Shown in pieces: positions 7,617-13,884 of a stretch of DNA of 13,884 nt (its first letter is position 1; the number at the start of each line of letters is the position of its first letter). The DNA is taken from the NCBI GenBank assembly GCA_016302655.1, contig JAEDNF010000015.1, positions 1-13,884 of the forward strand, written 5' to 3'. The position numbers and the translations under genes were made by a program. The notes under the pieces were generated by a model. That model was not told the DNA's origin, did no database searches, and saw only the letters and a list, made by a program, of their open reading frames with translations. Source of the DNA: Oscillospiraceae bacterium. Lineage in GTDB: Bacteria; Bacillota; Clostridia; Oscillospirales; Ruminococcaceae.

Positions 7617-8720
7617 ATGGCACAGTATGATTATCTCATAGTCGGCGCAGGACTTTTCGGAGCGGTATTCGCTTACGAAGCTACAAAACGGGGCAAGAAA
7701 TGTCTTGTTATTGATAAGCGTTCCCACATCGGCGGCAACATCTACACCGAAAACATCGAAGGAATAAATGTACACAAGTACGGCGCACATATATTCCATA
7801 CCTCCGATAAAGCTATATGGGACTATGTAAATCAGTTTGCTGAGTTCAATAACTATATAAACTCTCCCGTAGCATCTTACAAGGACGAGCTTTATAATCT
7901 GCCGTTCAATATGAACACCTTCAGCAAAATGTGGGGAATTAAAAAGCCCTCCGAAGCAAAGGAAATAATCGCAAAGCAGATAGCCGACCTTAACATAGGC
8001 GAGCCTGCAAACCTCGAAGAACAGGCATTAAAGCTTGTCGGAACGGATGTATATGAAAAGCTTATCAAGGGCTACACCGAAAAGCAGTGGGGCAGACCTT
8101 GCTCAGAGCTTCCGTCATTCATTATCAAGCGTCTTCCGCTCAGATTCATCTACGACAACAATTACTTCAACGATCGCTATCAAGGTATTCCCATAGGCGG
8201 TTATACACAGATTGCTGAGAAAATGCTCGCAGGCAGTGATGTTAAGACCGATACAGATTATTTTGAATTTATTAAGGAAAACCCCGGAATCGCAGACAAA
8301 ACCGTATATACAGGTCAGATCGACGAATTCTTCGGCTACCAGTACGGCCCGCTTGAATACCGTTCGGTACGATTTGAAACAGAAGTGCTTAATGAAGAGA
8401 ACTATCAGGGCAACGCGGTAGTTAACTACACACACCGTGATATTCCTTATACAAGAATCATCGAGCACAAGCACTTCGAGTTCGGCAAGCAGGAAAAGAC
8501 GGTAATAAGCCGTGAGTATTCTGCAGAGTGGAAGCCCGGAGTTGAACCTTACTACCCTGTCAACAATGACAAGAACAATGAGCTTTATCTTAAATACAAA
8601 GCTCTGGGTGACGCACGCAAGGATGTTATCTTCGGCGGCAGACTCGGTCAGTACAAGTATTACGATATGGATAAGGTTATCGCAGCAGCACTTGAATGCG
8701 TTAACGAAGAATTTAACTGA
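7617..8720 (+). CDS. glf: UDP-galactopyranose mutase
   Basis: This 367-residue flavoenzyme interconverts UDP-galactopyranose and UDP-galactofuranose in the cytosol, supplying the donor for the GlfT2-like enzyme two genes upstream. The N-terminal FAD-binding motif is VGAGLFGAVFAYE (9-21), followed by IDKRSHIGGN (32-41) and the family segment HKYGAHIFHT (53-62). Further hallmarks are YTEKQWGRP (153-161), NYFNDRYQGIPIGGYT (182-197), TGQIDEFF (232-239), YTRIIEHKHF (278-287) and the C-terminal FAD segment FGGRLGQYKYYDMD (339-352). Conserved arginines R187 and R280 correspond to those contacting the nucleotide-sugar diphosphate in characterised enzymes. Length and motifs match the Escherichia coli and Klebsiella proteins closely. 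The ribosome-binding site is GAAAGGAAA at 7601. It is the last gene of the operon, with hairpins directly after it. Confidence 0.97.
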   Translation: MAQYDYLIVGAGLFGAVFAYEATKRGKKCLVIDKRSHIGGNIYTENIEGINVHKYGAHIFHTSDKAIWDYVNQFAEFNNYINSPVASYKDELYNLPFNMNTFSKMWGIKKPSEAKEIIAKQIADLNIGEPANLEEQALKLVGTDVYEKLIKGYTEKQWGRPCSELPSFIIKRLPLRFIYDNNYFNDRYQGIPIGGYTQIAEKMLAGSDVKTDTDYFEFIKENPGIADKTVYTGQIDEFFGYQYGPLEYRSVRFETEVLNEENYQGNAVVNYTHRDIPYTRIIEHKHFEFGKQEKTVISREYSAEWKPGVEPYYPVNNDKNNELYLKYKALGDARKDVIFGGRLGQYKYYDMDKVIAAALECVNEEFN

Positions 8721-8728
8721 TATATATT

Positions 8729-8757
8729 ACGCACCGCAGATTTGTTCTGCGGTGCGT
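8729..8757 (+). terminator. Strong hairpin after glf
   Basis: A perfect 12-bp GC-rich stem (ACGCACCGCAGA at 8729-8740 with its complement at 8746-8757, 5-nt loop) lies 8 bases after the glf stop. It has no immediate T-tract, being followed by GCTATATAAT. It may protect the mRNA 3' end or act together with the next hairpin, which does have a T-rich tail. Confidence 0.6.
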
Positions 8758-8764
8758 GCTATAT

Positions 8765-8796
8765 AATAAAAGGGAGCAACCGCCCCCTTTTATTTA
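8765..8796. terminator. Bidirectional intrinsic terminator between glf and the regulator gene
   Basis: AATAAAAGGG (8765-8774) pairs with CCCTTTTATT (8785-8794) around a 10-nt loop. The A-rich and T-rich stem ends provide a T-tract on either strand. On the minus strand it overlaps the TAA stop of the regulator gene (8794-8796), so it can serve both converging transcripts. Confidence 0.75.
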
Positions 8797-9417
8797 TTCA
8801 TTTACCTCAAATTTATATCCTACACCCCATAAAAGCCGTATGCTCCATTTTGAAGATAAACCGTCAAGCTTTGATTTCAATTCTCCTACCGCCTCTTCTG
8901 CCTGTCTGTCGGCATCGGCGACATCAGGTCCGAACACTTCATAAGCCAGCTGTTCTTTACTGAAAACACGGTTAGGGTTCATTATAAAGCAACGAAGTAT
9001 CTCAAGCTCGATAAGGCTCAGCGGATATACCTTATCGCCGACAACGGCGCAATTTCTCTCGTTGTCGATCTTAAGCGTACCGCACTCGCCAATGTGCCTT
9101 GTATTGTACTTTTCAAATATTGCAGTCAGTTCTTTTATATCAAGCGGAAGCTGCACAGAGTGGGCATCATCAGCTTTGCCAAGCACATAAATATCCGACA
9201 TCAGCGAAGAATGACGGCACTCCTGCTCAGCTTCAAGATAACACCCTCCCAGAAAAATAATATCGGGATGCAATATACAACATTCACGCACAACGTGCTG
9301 AATATCACAGCTGATATCACATATTACACTTACTGTGAAGCCTTCTTTTGCAGCAAAATTAGAAATGAAGTCCGATACCTGTTCGCTGTCGCAGGCTATA
9401 AGTATCTTCTTTGACAT
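8794..9417 (-). CDS. Atypical OmpR-type transcriptional regulator with degenerate receiver
   Basis: This 207-residue protein has a response-regulator layout. A short receiver-like domain (1-105) is followed by an OmpR/PhoB winged-helix DNA-binding domain (about 108-205), recognisable from YPLSLIELEILRCFI (131-145), NRVFSKEQLAYEVFG (149-163) and the wing segment LWGVGYKFE (196-204). The receiver lacks its chemistry. The acidic pair expected near residues 9-11 reads CDS, the phospho-acceptor position in HPDIIFLGG is Gly57 instead of Asp, and the conserved lysine near the KPF position is Leu in QLPLD (89-93). The domain is also 10-15 residues shorter than usual. It therefore probably works without phosphorylation by a histidine kinase, and none is encoded nearby. 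GGAGG lies 7 nt before the ATG and a good promoter lies upstream. It is divergent from groES. Its targets are unknown. Confidence 0.82.
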   Translation of the reverse strand: MSKKILIACDSEQVSDFISNFAAKEGFTVSVICDISCDIQHVVRECCILHPDIIFLGGCYLEAEQECRHSSLMSDIYVLGKADDAHSVQLPLDIKELTAIFEKYNTRHIGECGTLKIDNERNCAVVGDKVYPLSLIELEILRCFIMNPNRVFSKEQLAYEVFGPDVADADRQAEEAVGELKSKLDGLSSKWSIRLLWGVGYKFEVNE

Positions 9418-9489
9418 ATCGGCGCCTCCGCTGATTATTCTGTATCATAATTTAATTTACAGACAAGAATCTAATTCTGTCCTCTTTAT

Positions 9490-9518
9490 ATTATACATAC
9501 CTCAGAGACATTTTTCAA
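9490..9518 (-). promoter_or_regulatory. Promoter of the atypical regulator gene
   Basis: On the minus strand, TTGAAA (9518-9513) and TATAAT (9495-9490) are separated by 17 bases. Transcription would start near 9483, giving a leader of about 65 nt. Confidence 0.8.
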
Positions 9519-9633
9519 CACTTTTTTCAAAAAAAGCGTTAATTTTGTGTGTAGATTTGCATAAAAAACTACAAAATATACTATTCTGTTTTATCGCAAT
9601 CTCACAAAATTGATATAAATAGCGTTTTACCCC
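9519..9633. other. AT-rich spacer between divergent promoters
   Basis: The gap between the regulator ATG (9417) and groES (9764) is 346 bases. Its outer parts hold the two promoters, CIRCE and the groES leader. This middle stretch is AT-rich, and no gene or clear operator was seen in it. Confidence 0.5.
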
Positions 9634-9662
9634 TTGATTTTTACCTGCAAAGTGATTACAAT
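9634..9662 (+). promoter_or_regulatory. Sigma-A-type promoter of groESL
   Basis: TTGATT (9634-9639) and TACAAT (9657-9662) are separated by 17 bases. The predicted start near 9669 places the CIRCE operator at the very beginning of the transcript, where bound repressor would block initiation or early elongation. Confidence 0.85.
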
Positions 9663-9674
9663 AATAATCAGCGG

Positions 9675-9701
9675 TTAGCACTCATAACCTAAGAGTGCTA
9701 A
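9675..9701. promoter_or_regulatory. CIRCE operator (HrcA binding site)
   Basis: A perfect TTAGCACTC-N9-GAGTGCTAA inverted repeat matches the CIRCE consensus exactly. It implies that HrcA represses groESL and that heat or unfolded protein relieves the repression. hrcA itself is not in this window. Confidence 0.98.
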
Positions 9702-9730
9702 ACGATACAAAAAAGCAACGCCGCAGATAA

Positions 9731-10048
<318 letters not shown>

Positions 10049-10058
10049 AAGAAAGTGA

Positions 10059-11702
<1,644 letters not shown>

Positions 11703-11794
11703 TCCGCTAAAGCAAATAAAATCAAACCATGAGTGAAACGCGCGGTATGCACCGGCGCTTCAAGCGGTGGTTTTGTGCTGAAGCTGCAAAACTG

Positions 11795-11829
11795 AAGCCC
11801 TCCCGATAATCAACTCGGGAGGGCTTTTT
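11795..11829. terminator. Intrinsic terminator between groEL and iscU
   Basis: A perfect 12-bp stem (AAGCCCTCCCGA at 11795-11806 with its complement at 11815-11826, 8-nt loop) is followed by TTT. It terminates groESL on the plus strand. It also lies 4 bases beyond the stop of the minus-strand iscU gene, so it may act in both directions, although the T-tract is weaker on the minus strand. Confidence 0.9.
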
Positions 11830-11832
11830 CTA

Positions 11833-12267
11833 TCATATACCGCAACAGCTGTCACAATGGTCGTCTTTTATCTCGCCGACAAAAGGTGTGGGATCTATTC
11901 CCTGCCTTGTATAATAATCTGCGATTGCGGCTTTGATAGCCTGCTCGGCAAGAACAGAGCAATGCAGTTTTGCGGGAGGAAGTCCGTCAAGAGCCTCAAC
12001 GACTGCCTTGTTAGTGAGCTTAAGCGCCTCATCCAAAGGCTTTCCTTTTATCATCTCTGTAGCTATAGAGCTTGTAGCGACAGCGGCGCCGCATCCGAAG
12101 GTCTTGAACTTTACATCTTTTATCATGTTGTCTTCAATCTTCAGATACATCTTCATAATATCGCCGCATTTCGCATTGCCGACTTCACCGACGCCGTTTG
12201 CGTCCTCGATTTCACCGACATTTCTCGGATTTGCGTAGTGATCCATCACTTTTTCGGAATAAATCAT
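11833..12267 (-). CDS. iscU: Iron-sulfur cluster scaffold protein, IscU/NifU N-terminal type
   Basis: This 144-residue scaffold receives sulfur from the cysteine desulfurase encoded just upstream and assembles iron-sulfur clusters for transfer to target proteins. The N-terminus MIYSEKVMDHYANPRNVG is typical of the family. The three cluster-ligand cysteines are present as C34 in NAKCGD (with conserved Asp36), C59 in TFGCGAA and C103 in LHCSVLAEQAI. The clostridial/NifU-like form is indicated by KCGD and by the tail beyond residue 125. That tail ends in a cysteine-rich motif, HCDSCCGI (C138, C141, C142), beyond the core fold. GAAAGGAAG precedes the ATG. It is 30 bases downstream of iscS and probably co-transcribed with it. 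No HscA/HscB or ferredoxin genes accompany it, so it is a minimal module. Confidence 0.95.
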   Translation of the reverse strand: MIYSEKVMDHYANPRNVGEIEDANGVGEVGNAKCGDIMKMYLKIEDNMIKDVKFKTFGCGAAVATSSIATEMIKGKPLDEALKLTNKAVVEALDGLPPAKLHCSVLAEQAIKAAIADYYTRQGIDPTPFVGEIKDDHCDSCCGI

Positions 12268-12297
12268 TATAAATACTTCCTTTCAGAAAAAATCATA

Positions 12298-13494
12298 TTA
12301 CTTTATCTTGAATGTTTCGCCTTTTATTATGTGATCCCACAGCGGAGACATATTTCTCAGCTTTTCGACGATAACAGGGAGCACTTCGAGCAGTCTGTCG
12401 ATATCCTCCTCTGTAGTATAATCCGACATAGAGATACGCAGTGAGCCGTGTGCGATCTCGTGCGGAAGTCCTATGCTGAGCAGTACATGAGACGGATCGA
12501 GCGAACCCGATGTGCAGGCAGAACCGCTTGAAGCCGCTATTCCCTGGAGGTCAAGCTGTAACAGCAGACTCTCGCCCTCAATGCCTTCAAACGAGAAGTT
12601 AAGATTACACGGCATACGCTTTTCCCTGTCGCCGTTCAGATGAACACGGTCTATCTTCAGTATCTCGTCGCATATCCTGTCGCTGAATCTTTTAAGCTTG
12701 GCATTTTTCTCATCTATACCGTTAACAGCGTCGGTAATCGCAACGCCGAGGCCTACTATTGCAGGGACATTTTCCGTTCCGGCTCTTCTGCCTCTCTCCT
12801 GCGCTCCGCCGTCCATAAGCGGCGGCAGACGGTATTTCTTATTGACATAAAGCACTCCGCAGCCCTTCTGAGCGTGTATCTTGTGACCGCTGAGAGAAAG
12901 CATATCGATATTCTGTTCTTTTACATTTATATGAACATTTCCTACTGCCTGAACCGCATCGGTATGAAAAATAACGCCCTTTTCCTTGCAAAGCGCTCCT
13001 ATCTCGGAAATAGGCTGTATAGTACCTATCTCATTGTTTGCGTACATAATCGTTACAAGCGCAGTATCGGGTCTTATAGCCGCCGCTACATCTTCGACCT
13101 TTACAATTCCGTTTGAATAAACGGGAAGATAAGTTACCTCAAAGCCTTCTTTTTCAAGAGAAGCAAGTGAGTGAAGCACAGCGTGATGCTCAAAGACAGA
13201 AGTAATAATGTGCTTTTTGCCTTTACCAGCCATCATCCTTGCGGTGCCTTTTATTGCCCAGTTATCGCTCTCGCTTCCGCAGCCGGTGAAGTATACCTCG
13301 CCGTCTTCGCATCCCAGCGCATCGGCGACCTGCTTTCTGGCTTTATTAACGGCTATTGCCGAATTTCTTCCGAGAGTATATATAGAAGAGGGATTGCCGT
13401 ACTCTTCTTTCAGATAAGGCAGCATAGCATTAAAGACATTGTCGCTTACTTTTGTCGTAGCCGCATTATCAAGATAGACAGTCGTTTTTAACAT
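12298..13494 (-). CDS. iscS: Cysteine desulfurase, NifS/IscS family
   Basis: This 398-residue, pyridoxal-phosphate-dependent enzyme removes sulfur from L-cysteine as an enzyme-bound persulfide and passes it to the IscU scaffold encoded downstream. It begins with [12 protein letters not shown] (6-17). It has [11 protein letters not shown] (33-43), the cofactor-stacking histidines in FEHHAVLHS (101-109), [12 protein letters not shown] (151-162) and HTDAVQAVG (177-185). The Schiff-base lysine is K205 in [10 protein letters not shown], and the persulfide-forming cysteine is C327 in SSGSACTSG. The extended loop around C327 and the overall length fit the NifS/IscS group rather than SufS. GAAAGGAAAAG precedes the ATG. 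No Rrf2-type iscR regulator lies directly upstream, unlike many Clostridia; the neighbour there is a divergent membrane protein. Other possible recipients include tRNA thiolation enzymes. Confidence 0.95.
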   Translation of the reverse strand: MLKTTVYLDNAATTKVSDNVFNAMLPYLKEEYGNPSSIYTLGRNSAIAVNKARKQVADALGCEDGEVYFTGCGSESDNWAIKGTARMMAGKGKKHIITSVFEHHAVLHSLASLEKEGFEVTYLPVYSNGIVKVEDVAAAIRPDTALVTIMYANNEIGTIQPISEIGALCKEKGVIFHTDAVQAVGNVHINVKEQNIDMLSLSGHKIHAQKGCGVLYVNKKYRLPPLMDGGAQERGRRAGTENVPAIVGLGVAITDAVNGIDEKNAKLKRFSDRICDEILKIDRVHLNGDREKRMPCNLNFSFEGIEGESLLLQLDLQGIAASSGSACTSGSLDPSHVLLSIGLPHEIAHGSLRISMSDYTTEEDIDRLLEVLPVIVEKLRNMSPLWDHIIKGETFKIK

Positions 13495-13587
13495 ATATAT
13501 CTACTTTTCCTTTCTTTATCTGATATGGGAAAATAGTGCGGAAAAGGTAATTTTCACTTCATCCGCAACCGTTTTTACCCTTTTTAT

Positions 13588-13616
13588 ATTATACACCTTA
13601 TTATCTACAAAATCAA
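13588..13616 (-). promoter_or_regulatory. Promoter of the iscS-iscU operon
   Basis: On the minus strand, TTGATT (13616-13611) and TATAAT (13593-13588) are separated by 17 bases. The predicted start near 13581 leaves a leader of about 87 nt before the iscS ATG. Confidence 0.82.
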
Positions 13617-13660
13617 TAGGTTTTGTAAAATTTTCAGAAGATAAAAAAATGCGGACAGAG

Positions 13661-13689
13661 TTGACCAAAGCGGCGGCGTGCGATATAAT
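13661..13689 (+). promoter_or_regulatory. Promoter of the CmpB-like membrane protein gene
   Basis: TTGACC (13661-13666) and TATAAT (13684-13689) are separated by 17 bases. Transcription would start near 13696, directly at the dyad symmetry 13698-13715. Confidence 0.85.
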
Positions 13690-13697
13690 ATATAATA

Positions 13698-13726
13698 TTA
13701 TCCGATTTCGGATAACGGCAAATCGG
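13698..13726. repeat. Two overlapping inverted repeats at the transcript start
   Basis: TTATCCG-ATTT-CGGATAA (13698-13715) is a perfect 7-bp dyad with a 4-nt centre. CCGATTT (13702-13708) also pairs perfectly with AAATCGG (13720-13726). The two pairings share bases and exclude each other. The first is well placed to be an operator or a 5' stabilising hairpin. Confidence 0.6.
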
Positions 13727-13747
13727 CGCATAATATCAAGGTGAGAA

Positions 13748-13884
13748 ATGGAATACATATATGATCTTTTATACTGTTTTATGATATCCTCTGTCGCAGG
13801 GTGGTGCGGCGAGGTTATTTTTGCTACAATAAGACACGGAAAATTCGTAAACAGAGGTATGCTTCACGGTGCTTACTGTCCTAT
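13748..13884 (+). CDS. Putative type IV ABC-transporter / CmpB-like membrane protein, N-terminal fragment
   Basis: The first 45 residues are present and the frame runs off the right edge. They comprise a hydrophobic helix (about 3-27) with GWCGEVIFA, then the motif GKFVNRGMLHGAYCP (31-45). This is very like the start of the PF06541 family (putative ABC-transporter type IV, CmpB-like), in which GKFVNRGxLxGPxCP is the hallmark just after the first membrane segment. The biochemical role of this family is not established. The start is supported by AAGGTGAG ending 2 nt before the ATG and by a promoter about 60 bases upstream. The gene is divergent from iscS. The fragment is too short to confirm the rest of the protein. 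Confidence 0.8.
   Translation, partial: MEYIYDLLYCFMISSVAGWCGEVIFATIRHGKFVNRGMLHGAYCP

Noticed and set aside
11703..11794. Weak repeats between groEL and its terminator (for example CACCG/CGGTG and TTTTGT/GCAAAA)
   Set aside because: Stems of 5-6 bp with mismatches in a short 3' untranslated region. No gene or recognisable RNA element.
11857..12444. Long plus-strand open frame opposite iscU and the end of iscS
   Set aside because: Antisense to two clearly identified genes on the minus strand. No ribosome-binding site and no family motif.
12640..13116. 158-codon plus-strand frame inside iscS
   Set aside because: Shadow of the iscS coding sequence, with no supporting signals.

Overview
The window looks like a chromosomal segment of a low-to-moderate G+C member of the Bacillota, most likely a gut Clostridia of the Ruminococcus/Oscillospiraceae type. 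This is inferred from four things: a perfect CIRCE operator in front of groESL, AAAGGA/GGAGG ribosome-binding sites, a two-gene NifS/IscU-type iron-sulfur module, and a putative type IV ABC-transporter (CmpB-like) membrane protein. The species cannot be named from the sequence alone. No tRNA, rRNA, insertion sequence, CRISPR array or attachment site was seen.

Layout. (1) 1-1360: the end of a glycan operon, with the C-terminus of a probable glycosyltransferase overlapping a complete GT2 glycosyltransferase, closed by a strong intrinsic terminator. (2) 1470-8794: a five-gene operon behind a near-consensus promoter and a leader of about 185 nt. It encodes an ABC-2 polysaccharide permease (Wzm-like), its ATPase (Wzt-like, TTG start), a GlfT2-like galactofuranosyltransferase, an 819-residue fusion of a 2[4Fe-4S] ferredoxin/FrhB-like domain with a polysaccharide pyruvyltransferase domain, and UDP-galactopyranose mutase (glf). 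Gaps are 13-24 nt throughout. (3) 8794-9518, minus strand: an OmpR-type winged-helix regulator whose receiver domain has lost its phosphorylation site. (4) 9634-11829: groES-groEL with a sigma-A promoter and CIRCE. (5) 11833-13616, minus strand: a cysteine desulfurase and an IscU scaffold transcribed towards groEL. (6) 13661-13884: a promoter with overlapping dyads and the start of a CmpB-like membrane protein that runs off the window.

How the genes work together. In region 2, Glf makes UDP-galactofuranose and the GlfT2-like enzyme polymerises it. The Wzm/Wzt pair would export the lipid-linked galactan, and the fusion protein probably adds or alters a substituent such as a pyruvyl ketal. The gene set resembles mycobacterial galactan synthesis and the Klebsiella O2a D-galactan I operon, but in a probable Gram-positive and with an unusual redox/pyruvyltransferase fusion. 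This is the best candidate here for something undescribed. The remainder (chaperonin, iron-sulfur assembly) is housekeeping.
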